Assembly (NCBI RefSeq): GCF_910592395.1
Contig: NC_088317.1
Coordinates: 6,140,001-6,204,000, forward strand
Length of the DNA: 64,000 nt
Direction: 5' to 3'
DNA from: Lineus longissimus
Lineage: Eukaryota; Nemertea; Pilidiophora; Heteronemertea; Lineidae
Shown piece after piece: positions 28,711 through 38,200 of the stretch. The notes beneath the pieces were generated by a model. The model saw only the letters and a program-made list of their open reading frames with translations. It had not been told where the DNA came from and did no database searches. The translations under genes and the position numbers were made by a program. Positions within the stretch are counted from its first letter, which is position 1. Each line of letters starts with the position of its first letter.

Positions 28711-30327
28711 CTAAGACCTTTTACGTGATTTTACTGTTTTACGTGATTTTAAGGCTTTAACACCCCCAATTAAACCATAAATTATGGAGCTCACAATAGC
28801 AATAACTGCTATGATCAGATGTTCAGCTAGAAAGCCAACAACTGCACCAATTGTTTTCAGGAGAAATGATACGATAGAACCGATGATTCCCGGTAAAGCC
28901 GCAGCTGATTTCTTGGCTAGTTCTTTTAGCCATTCAGCAAACTTCTTGAGACCTTCTTTTACTTTATCTGGTATTGATGGTTTTGGTCCAGGTTCTGGTG
29001 TAGGTCCTGGAGTTGGGTCTGGTCCTGGAGTTGGGTCTGGTCCTGGAGTTGGTTTTACAGATTTAGTGGCACCACTTAAAGCACTACTGATACTAAGACC
29101 TAGAGTTGTAAATGTCATTACAACAGCTGTTATTATGGCGCTAATAGTTACACCATATGTCTTAAAAAGTAACTTTATTCTGTCCTTCAGAGGAATAGTT
29201 GAATCTGGTTTCTTTAGAACATCAACAATTAAACGTTTAATTCTTCTAGTTTGTGACTCCCTGTCATTGTCTAACCTCCATACCTTTGACTGTTCCTCAT
29301 ACAATTTGTCATTTAGTTCATCTATTTGCTTTTTCAACTCTCCTTTATCTTCAGTATCTTCTTCTACAGACTTTACATAGTCTCTTGTTAAATTATTAAG
29401 TTCTTCTTCTAGGCTTTCTATTTGCATGTCCTTATCCCTCTTTACTGCAGCTAGATCATCACCAGCCTGTTTTAACCCTCTAAGTTCTCTCAAGGCAGAT
29501 TCAGTAAAACCCAGTGTTTTAAGTTCATCATCATTAGAATCAATTAATTTATCTATTGGTTTGTTTGAACTGTATACCTCATTAATTACTGCCTGTGTTT
29601 CAGGGGTTACTAATGTAGGTTCCCTTACTGGTGGGTCAGGTGCAATCATACCTCTAATCATGTTAGCAAATCTAGTACCAAACTTAGTCTTTAATGTGCC
29701 TTCAGAAAGGAATTTACCATCTGATTTAATTAAAGGAATGATAAAGGCATTCCCTCCATTAGGATTAGGAATTTCATTCATATTGTTCTTTTGTTGTTCT
29801 GTAAAGTTTGCTAATTCTCCTTTTGTAGGCAAGAAGTAAGGTTCCTCGTTGTGCAAATAAATACGTGTTGCTAGTTTACTTAGTTTGTTAGTGTCATATT
29901 TCCATTTACCACTTTTTTTCAATGCTGTATCAAGTTTATCCTCTTTATCATCTAGAAATGACTCCTTTTCCATCAATTCAGGGACAATACCTCTTGGCCT
30001 TTCTGGTATACTTAATGAAGTTTCATCAGTAAGATTTTCACCTCCTGTGTTGTATGTTGTGCCTGGCCTTTCTGGAGTGTTAGTGAATGAAGTTTCATCA
30101 GTAAGATTTTCACCTCCTGTGTTGTATTTTGTGTCATCATCTCGAGGCTTTTTATTAAAACCAAAGATATCAGCATATCTTGCGCGATCATCTTTAAACT
30201 TTTTATTAATATCAAAGATATCAACATAATCCTCAGGTTTGTAATCAGATTCGTAATCAGGATCGTAATCAGGATCGTAATGTGGATAGTAATCACTCAT
30301 TTCATAATTTTCACCTCCTTCAGCCAT
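28711..30327 (-). CDS. Large Polinton membrane protein with coiled coil and PGPDPT repeats
   Basis: This 538-residue ORF has its ATG at 30327 after TAAATAAGTAATT. The order is: an acidic, tyrosine-rich N-terminus with YDPDYDPDYESDY repeats; a duplicated 'YNTGGENLTDETS' block (about 69-105); a globular middle; a coiled coil (about 290-360, MQIESLEEELNNLTRDYV...); a first transmembrane helix (about 390-412); a low-complexity stalk of PTPGPDP repeats; a lysine-rich amphipathic helix; then two or three hydrophobic helices (about 470-525) and a basic tail. The C-terminal half strongly resembles a protein found in many animal Polintons. Its topology suggests an integral virion or fusion-type membrane protein, but function is unproven. 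Confidence 0.7.
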   Translation of the reverse strand: MAEGGENYEMSDYYPHYDPDYDPDYESDYKPEDYVDIFDINKKFKDDRARYADIFGFNKKPRDDDTKYNTGGENLTDETSFTNTPERPGTTYNTGGENLTDETSLSIPERPRGIVPELMEKESFLDDKEDKLDTALKKSGKWKYDTNKLSKLATRIYLHNEEPYFLPTKGELANFTEQQKNNMNEIPNPNGGNAFIIPLIKSDGKFLSEGTLKTKFGTRFANMIRGMIAPDPPVREPTLVTPETQAVINEVYSSNKPIDKLIDSNDDELKTLGFTESALRELRGLKQAGDDLAAVKRDKDMQIESLEEELNNLTRDYVKSVEEDTEDKGELKKQIDELNDKLYEEQSKVWRLDNDRESQTRRIKRLIVDVLKKPDSTIPLKDRIKLLFKTYGVTISAIITAVVMTFTTLGLSISSALSGATKSVKPTPGPDPTPGPDPTPGPTPEPGPKPSIPDKVKEGLKKFAEWLKELAKKSAAALPGIIGSIVSFLLKTIGAVVGFLAEHLIIAVIAIVSSIIYGLIGGVKALKSRKTVKSRKRS

Positions 30328-30337
30328 AATTACTTAT

Positions 30338-31699
30338 TTATCTAACCATAAAAACAATCAATGTACCAACAACTGAGTAAAGCATGAATTTAATTGTTTC
30401 ATGAGTATCATCCACCTTCTCAACTTTGGTGTCAAGTTTAGTAGTAGTAGGAGTATTCTTTGAGGTTTCAGTTGTTTTTGGTGTATCAACATTACTCTTT
30501 GGTTTATGACTGGTTATTGATGTACCAACGCTACTCTTAACTCTTATTTTCTTAGAACTATTTCCTTCCATCAGTGGTGGTGGTAAGGTCTTTTTGTGGT
30601 TAATGTCATTCTTACCGGGTTTAGCATTTTTTGGTGCTATTAAAATGTTATTATTGTAGTTATCCAGCTTACCAATAACGAGTACCATATTTGAACCTAT
30701 GACATACAATCCTGGTGCTATTACATAATCTAGTCTTGTATGAGTGTCACTCACTGCTTTTTGATATCTTTGAATTGAAGTGGGAATATCAGGATGTTGA
30801 TTAATCGAATCCTTTAATAGTTTGTTAAATTCCTTCTGTGCATCCAATTCTGTACCCGGTACTCCAATTATTGGTGTTCTGGTCAACGCCTGAGCACCCA
30901 GAATACAGTAAACATATGTTCTTATTGTGTCATTCAACCTCTCTATTCCAGGATTAGAGAAACCATTTGATTTAAATATCATGAATTGTTGATAGGTTTG
31001 ACATTCATTTTGTGTAATTACATCAAATACATTCTTGTGTCTCCTGACATGATCCTTGATGAAAATATCTGGATATTTGAAATTAGCCATTCCAGCATCC
31101 CAGTCTTTACTGAACATCGGTGGCATTCTATTTTCATGAACTTGCATGAGGAAGAAATTGATTTTAGAATCATTGATGTAATATCCGGGATCAGTTATGT
31201 TCGGGTTGTAATCCGGTACATTCCATGATCTCCAACCACCGTTATTTTCAAACACCGAGAAATCGTACTCGTCTTTTAAACCAAATTCACTCAATAACCC
31301 TCCTAGTTTCCTACGGTTAATGTTATTGTTTGTCTCATTAAAATCACTTTCACCTGGAATTGGTATCTCTAGATTCTTCATGATCTTCAATATTTGATAG
31401 TAAACATGAAACCTGTAAATTGACCTTAACAATGGGTCACTGTGATTCAAGTGATCGTCTATTGAAATACCACAACCTGTTGTAGCAAACCAAACAGCCA
31501 TGTTAAATTGGTTCTGGTAAAACGATAATGGATTCTTTTCCAGTAGCAGACAGTCTTTCTTATTTTTCAGGCTCAAAAACCCAGGTGTTATCTTAGTTTC
31601 TTGTAGGCGGAAGAAGTTATCAGTATTAACAGTTACTTCTAAATTAAAGAAGTCATAGGTGAATTTACTTTTATGTTGATTTGCTATTGGATAATACAT
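30338..31699 (-). CDS. Conserved Polinton protein with C-terminal membrane anchor
   Basis: This 453-residue ORF has its ATG at 31699 in AAATTAAATG. The N-terminal 350 residues are a globular domain with conserved-looking segments (MAVWFATTGCGISIDDHL, SIYRFHVYYQILKIM, GGWRSWNVPDYNPNI). A threonine/lysine-rich linker follows (about 365-435), with one hydrophobic helix at the extreme C-terminus (FMLYSVVGTLIVFMV). It is the gene nearest the right TIR. The family recurs in Polintons without a known function; a tail-anchored surface or assembly protein is plausible. Confidence 0.65.
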   Translation of the reverse strand: MYYPIANQHKSKFTYDFFNLEVTVNTDNFFRLQETKITPGFLSLKNKKDCLLLEKNPLSFYQNQFNMAVWFATTGCGISIDDHLNHSDPLLRSIYRFHVYYQILKIMKNLEIPIPGESDFNETNNNINRRKLGGLLSEFGLKDEYDFSVFENNGGWRSWNVPDYNPNITDPGYYINDSKINFFLMQVHENRMPPMFSKDWDAGMANFKYPDIFIKDHVRRHKNVFDVITQNECQTYQQFMIFKSNGFSNPGIERLNDTIRTYVYCILGAQALTRTPIIGVPGTELDAQKEFNKLLKDSINQHPDIPTSIQRYQKAVSDTHTRLDYVIAPGLYVIGSNMVLVIGKLDNYNNNILIAPKNAKPGKNDINHKKTLPPPLMEGNSSKKIRVKSSVGTSITSHKPKSNVDTPKTTETSKNTPTTTKLDTKVEKVDDTHETIKFMLYSVVGTLIVFMVR

Positions 31700-31772
31700 T
31701 TAATTTACTTGAATTTTTTCCTTGAATTTTGGTTAATGAAGACAGTAAAAAGGCCATTTATTTTAATGGTAT

Positions 31773-31962
31773 AACCCATTGAACTCTAGTATTCCCTTAC
31801 CATTTCACTGCAACGCTTCACTGAAGAATGATAGAATATATGTATTGTGGTGTCTGGTTCTTAGGGGTTTCTAAGCTAATTTGAGACAAAAAGGCCTGTA
31901 AGGGCTTTTGTTAAAATAGCTTAGAATTACCTAGATTCCTACCACCACAATACATATATTCT
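31773..31962. repeat. Right terminal inverted repeat of the Polinton
   Basis: Inverted counterpart of 13250-13447, with the same internal palindrome (31831-31962). It ends in CT before the TAAAGG duplication. Confidence 0.95.
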
Positions 31963-31968
31963 TAAAGG
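31963..31968. repeat. Right target-site duplication TAAAGG
   Basis: Exact copy of 13244-13249. Confidence 0.95.
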
Positions 31969-34526
31969 CAGCACATATATTCAAAGTGATAATACAGGCT
32001 GGTATTTTAGCTGAGTATAAACCAACAGGGAAAAGGCACGAAACGGTGAATCTTATAGGCTGCATATTCTGCATTGCCAATATGACCAATCCTCATAGAG
32101 GAGGCGCTTAATTGATCGACATGTCATTCCAATATCCTGTGGACGTGCGTTATGTAATATGTTCCTAGTGCTAACCCCGCTAACCCTTTAGCAAGTACCA
32201 AGCAATCCTGGTGTCCTGATAAGTCGGGCCGCAAGTACTATTTTCCGATTGCACTATTTTTGTTGTTAATTAAGCCAATCAGGACAATCCCATGCCGTAA
32301 TTGCCGGCCATAAACTGCATATCTGAATAGACAAATGTCATTTTCGATTGTTTGCTGACGAGTTATCAAAAATAATCGCAGCATGTTGTCTTAGTATGAT
32401 TTGATGGTGTGCATCACTCTGCCCCGACGGTGTAGTAGTGCTGTTTGATAGAGTTAGGGTTAACTGTCAGATCAATACTCACTTGGAAATCTGGGTCTCG
32501 GCCGCCTGTGAACATTCTCCAAAAAACAGACATGATATGCAATCATATTATTTCTGCTAGTATCGGCGTCCATATTGCACGTGTATTGCATGTGCGATAC
32601 ACACGAATGTACGCAGCAAGAACGCTCGAACAAAATATATCGGTCGCAATTTCCTGAAAATCTTCGAGTCTGCTCTAGCGATTGTAAACCCTTTTAAATG
32701 CAACTAACGTGAATATTCCTGTTTATAGCGAGAAGTCAGTCAAAATAAAAGGATATGTTTATAGATTATTTTGCTTTCATGCAGCCTTGCATCTTTATTG
32801 CATACATTTTTGCTGCTGAAATACTTTTCGGGAATGTAGAATGTTTAATGAGATCTTTCAGTCTTTATATATAGCTGTGATAACAATTGCAGTAAATTTC
32901 TGTCCAGAATGATAGATATAAAATAGTCACCGTTTTAACTATGCATCAGTGCACATGTCAATATGATGCATATTGGAGCAGAAATGCTGTCTAAATACTT
33001 TGATGGATGATGGTCCAACAATTTTTTTATATATCATGGCACACTCGTGATTTACTGTTACTTTGCAGCCTGTTTTTAACTCGTATTGATTTCCTCAAAG
33101 TGTATTGCTCTGGTCCTAGGAAAATGCAATGTTTGGGACGAAGTCACCATACATGTTATCTTGACAACCACACACTCAAGTACAGTATGTGGGTATTCAC
33201 CCAAGGGGACGAAGTACTGTGCACATCATGGTCTATGCCCCTGAATTTTGTCGATAAACCTGACGATCAGCGATAAACGCGCAGAACGAAAACAACACTG
33301 TCGAATTTCAGAAACCTTCAGAAAAGTCCATCGGACCACAGCGAATTTGAGGTCAGTTGCATGTTTTAAGGCATGAATCTGTCGGCATATAAGGTAGTTG
33401 TGATATGCAAACTGTGTCGACGCTATCAATCCGGTTACACATAGGCCTATTACACCTATAGAACAGGCCCTTTGTACATGAGCCAATGAGTCCCCGCTGA
33501 TCACAACTTGTCAGGTTTCATAACGTTTGTGGTCGTAATTCTCACCGCTTATCAATAAGAGAAACCATATGAGTGTAGTAGAACTGTTGCAGACATTCAA
33601 GATCTTATAAGCTCTCTTTCGAAGAGAAAAATATTAAGAGGTAATGCATAATCGAGAATTCGCGCTCGTATGACTTTGTTACTTTGATGAACACGATCAC
33701 GCTTACAAGACACCCACAGGTAAGTATATGGCAGTTCGTTGGGGAAGGATGCTGGATCGCTATCAAGCTAATATCGGTCAACCTGGAATTTGACAAGCCA
33801 TCCAGGCGGTGGCGATCCATGAGTCACAATCCAGGAAATCCAGCACTTTTTTTGAATACCCAACTACATGCCCCATATCATACTCTCTTCTCGAGTCGAG
33901 TCTCTCTTCGAGTCGATTTCGAGTCAGTTTTCATAATTAAAATTACATGTAGCGATATTTCTCGATTTTGGCGTCGAGACTCACTTTAGGCACTACTCTC
34001 TGCCAGTTATTTTAAAAAGATATACATACATAATTTTTGTTTTTAAAAGTCCTTCAATATCCAATGTTAGGAAACTCCTCGATTACAGCAGTTGATCGAG
34101 TCACTATAAATCAGGCAAGCCTTTTACTATTTTGAAAAGAATTATATATGGCAGACTTCAGGACTGATGAACGTGAAGACCGTCTCATTGAGATTTGGCA
34201 TATTTCGATCAGTTGGTTGATGCAATCGTATAGTGTAGACACTCTCGTCGTACTACTTATTCATCGCAAGCTTCCCAGCCGATTAGACTGTTGGGTCGCA
34301 ACATGCAGAATCGTATAATGTGGCCAGGCCTTAGGCTTTCGCCAACCTGATCGCCATTAGATCCCACGAATTACGAATCCGTAACATTTAGCTCCGAAGT
34401 AACCCAAGCTAAGTAAAAAAAACTACCAAGAGGTCTGTAGAGTTAGCGATATACGACAACAGCCTAACATGATCATCCAATGCTGTGTAATGACACTCGA
34501 GAGTGATATCAAACACTCGGCCTTTA
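31969..34526. other. No recognisable gene
   Basis: About 2.6 kb of host sequence with short, unremarkable open frames. A CTCGAGTCGAGTCTCTCTTCGAG-like low-complexity patch lies near 33890-33930. Confidence 0.5.
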
Positions 34527-34906
34527 TGCAAGTATCAATTCGTTTTTCGTCCCCCCCCCCCCCCCCTCCTCAAGGGTAGTTAAGCTATCACCACTAATCT
34601 TTGCCGATGCTTTAGTAGTATTTATTTTTCCTTTAGTGAAAATTTGGCGAAGCTGGAAAGAATAAGGATGCTAATGTGTCGATGTCTTGTCGAACATACA
34701 GCCTTACCCAGTAAAATTAGTTCGGTTACTTTATATGACGGTGATAACTGATATATTGTTGATGGTGATGTCTTGACGAAAGAAAAAGTAGCATTGGTGA
34801 AAAAAGGGTGATGCTTGAGCCTTAAGATGTCGTGATAGGGTGATAAGGTGTCGTACCCTTGAGGAGGGGGGGGGGGGGGGTACAAGACACGAATTGATAC
34901 TTGCAT
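34527..34906. repeat. Inverted-repeat element with poly-C/poly-G in its arms
   Basis: The left arm (ATGCAAGTATCAATTCG ... 16 C ... TCCTCAAGGGTA) is matched by the right arm in reverse complement (from 34854, with a G tract). About 275 bp lies between. It resembles a small fold-back transposon. The homopolymer tracts lie at equivalent positions in both arms. Confidence 0.7.
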
Positions 34907-34958
34907 TAATCTGTATCAAAAACAAATAATTAAAAAATTGTGTATGCTTAGAATGATA

Positions 34959-34964
34959 TTTATT
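34959..34964 (-). terminator. Polyadenylation signal AATAAA
   Basis: AATAAA on the minus strand about 125 bp after the TAG stop (35092-35090) of the secreted protein gene. It is a good candidate for the 3' end. Confidence 0.6.
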
Positions 34965-35089
34965 AGAGATAATCGAAAGGATACACATTTAACCAATGTG
35001 TTTTTCATACATTGGTATTTGCTGGTACATATTGCAGTTACTAGTACAGAAAAAAAAAGGAATATGGATCAGTGGTTAGAGTATATGGT

Positions 35090-35229
35090 CTAGCAATAGC
35101 CGTACGCTGACTCGGATGCGTCGACGTAACACCAGGGTTTACCAGCCGATGCAACCTCCGTACACGCCTCATAAGTGGAGCCTTTGTAGTTGAACGGGAA
35201 GTGACAGTTACCAGCGGATGTCTTCACGT
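35090..35229 (-). CDS. Last exon: fibronectin type II domain 5 and stop
   Basis: Encodes CHFPFNYKGSTYEAC...GKPWCYVDASESAYGYC then TAG. The four cysteines and the aromatic residues match FN2. The acceptor is CAG before 35229. Confidence 0.88.
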
Positions 35230-38200
35230 CTGAAACGAAAGGATTTTGTTATTACGAGAACAGCTTAAAGGTAGATTGTGCTGACAAACCATGCTATAAT
35301 GTTGGCGAGATTATTATTATGATATAGTACCACAGGTACGAACAAATTAATAGAACCAGAGTTCTCATTTTTTACGATTTCTTAACAACACATGACAAAC
35401 GTTTTCGGCTAGACCTGTCCAGCCCTATTCAGGTCATAATTAAAGACAAAGCGTACAATACAGATATTTATACTGCCAGTTCACAAACAAGCATAATAAT
35501 AGGATTGTGTGGGCAGATGTGTGAAAGGCAGAATAATAGAATAATTACACAATAATTAAACATTCAGGAAGAATGCAGACTCAAGCTGTGATTATTGTCT
35601 ATTTTACGGTGGTCTGTTGCTTTGATAAATAATGCTTCTTTGATTCTTCATTGGAAGTCGGTGTTAGCAGTTGCTAAGATGGAAAAAGTGTTCAGGTCAG
35701 CATTCTTCCTGCATGTTGGGCAAAATTCCAAGTGGTCAGAGACGGCCAATCGACCCGAAACGAGCTCCGCCGATCTGGTTGCCAGGTGTCGCTTTGACTT
35801 ACCGATGTAAGACATGTTTCTATCACAGGGACACTGCAACTTGTAAACAACCTTGGCTTTTAGACCAAATGGCGTAGCACTTTTCAGGGAGAAATATCGG
35901 CTAACGTGGAACGACCGGAAAATTACCCTCACATTAACTCCAAATTAGGTCTTTCTTACTTTTCCTAACTTTTCCATCTCTTCCACATGAATATTCCATC
36001 CCTCCACTTGACCATGTTTCGCCGGCTGTCACTTGCTTTTGATCCTGCGGCAGGCATGTAGCTGAAATCATCAACAACCTAATATGTATTTTACACTCCA
36101 CAAAAAGAGCCCAAAAGCACGACTACATGTAGATGTCATCATGGGATCGAAAAGACTAATATTCTTTAAAAGTGTACCAGAATAACCATTAACCTCATTT
36201 ATTTGTAAATGATTCAAGAAAATGTGATAGCTTGTAACCGATTGATATTGGAGGGACACATTATTTGGCAGACATGTTGGTTTTTCATGCGAAAGTGGAT
36301 TCCAGCATGTTACTGACTTCTTTGATGAGGTTGGTTGAAAAATCGTTAAATTGCAACAAACACTTCACTAGAATTTAATGTAACCGAAGAGAGAAGTTTG
36401 CAACCCTTGTCCAAAACCGTCAGAGTGACACAGCACACGTGGCAGCATAATTGTGTGGAGTAGTAGCTAGGCACTGGCACATTATTCTGTTCAACTATAA
36501 ATCCCATGACCAAGTTATCCATTTAACGATTGATTATCCTTAGCACAGAGTGTATACAAACCTATTAAATGACAATATCCCCATTTTGCATCTGTATCGT
36601 AATCTGGCGTTGTGGCGCACCATGGATTGCTGCCTGTACATCCTCCGTAGTACTTGCCGTTGTACTTAAATGGAAACACGCACTTGCCACCGGCTTTCGT
36701 ATTGATATTTTCTGGAAAAAAATTATCACTGAAGTATAGTACAATACATGCGTGTTTTTGTCTGTGGCCAAGGCAAGCAATTGGCCCTAAGCATCCTAGT
36801 GAGAAACATCAGACCGTAATTGGTCGAATACACGCACGTCGTCACTTAGAAGACTAGTCGACATGTGCTCCACAACTCACACACGCACACTAGATCGGCC
36901 GCAAAGGAAAAAAGATAATCCCCTTGAAGAATTTCGTCCATCAATTAATATCGCTTCAAAACGATGTTCATTGAATTTGCTATTTGACAGTTGGAAATGT
37001 TTATGTGTTTTTTTAGTTATAATACCGCAAGCAAAACTCGTCTGTAACATAAAATTCTGCAGAAAAATGGTTTTGTTTATCTCAATAGAAAGCCTCTCTT
37101 CGTTGTTTTGTATTGAAGTTAGATGATGTCCTTGGATTTTGTGAGATACCGGTATCAGAGTATAATATCCTTACCATCTTTAATTACGAAGACTTCAGCA
37201 TTCTGATCACAGAAATACTTCTTCTTTTCAAACATCCAGCTTTCGCCAACTATCTTTCTCTCACCTTTCTGGGTCGTACAAGAAACTGAAAATAAATATG
37301 GTAAATCATGCGCAGCCAAAAAGCTAAAATCGCGCAATGGTTGCAACCCATTCTTTTGACTTCATCCAACTTGAGATTTGCCCAACATGTGTTGCTCTTA
37401 ACAATATAACAATAAGTGCTATTTTACGCATGTTTTAGGATCATGGTGTCTGTACATGCCGAAAGTACACTGTAGCATTTTTCGTCTCACCTGGACAATA
37501 TCCCCATTTTGTACCATCCTTGACAGTTCCACACCAACGCTGGCCATTGTAAGGCTGACAAGATCCACGGTAAACAGTGCCGTCTAAGAACGGGAAGACA
37601 CAACCTGCACCACCCCCGGTACCACCAGTTGTACTTGGGTAATCTGGAATAAATAACTTGCAAGTTAAATTGAAAGAAAACTCCTGAAATATGTATATAG
37701 TTATATAAAAGTCGCCCGATGGTACAAAACTTCTGAAAGAGGTTTTGGTTCAGACTATGAAATCATATCCTTCTCTTGAAGCCCTAAATGAACCTACCTC
37801 CAGTGATCTTGCCAATTGATCCATCAGTGTTACAAAATACCTTTTCCTTGCCCTCTGTCCAGGCGTCACCAATCATTTTGACCAAACTAGCACTTGTTCG
37901 ACAGGCAGCTAAAACAGGAAGAAAAAGATAAACCTAACTCAATGAACAAGGACCAATCAGTAGCAACAGTAGCAATCGCGCAATAGTTGCAACCCATTCT
38001 TTTAACTTCATCCAACTTGAGATTTGCCCAACATGTGTAGCTCAAACAATATAACAATAAGTGCTATTTTACACATGTTTTAGGATCATGGTGTCTGTAC
38101 ATGCCGAAAGTACACTGTAGCATTTTTCGTCTCACCTGGACAATATCCCCATTTTGTACCATCCTTGACAGTTCCACACCAACGCTGGCCATTGTAAGGC

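Larger units (their letters stand above)
13250..31962. mobile_element. Polinton/Maverick element (18,713 bp)
   Basis: The element begins with AG and ends with CT, has TIRs of about 190-200 bp and is bounded by the 6-bp duplication TAAAGG. It carries the Polinton/adintovirus core set: protein-primed PolB, DDE integrase with chromodomain, FtsK/HerA-type packaging ATPase, double-jelly-roll major capsid protein and minor capsid protein. Genes are intronless and tightly packed on both strands, and most start at a TAAATG motif. The interior is peppered with a family of mini-hairpin repeats that were not found outside the element. The element is nearly intact, but PolB has an in-frame stop and the penton-like gene a frameshift. 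No adenain-type protease was recognised. Confidence 0.97.

Noticed and set aside
28784-30229. Plus-strand ORFs opposite the large membrane-protein gene
   Set aside because: They are antisense shadows of a low-complexity, repeat-rich coding region; the minus-strand protein has the family features.
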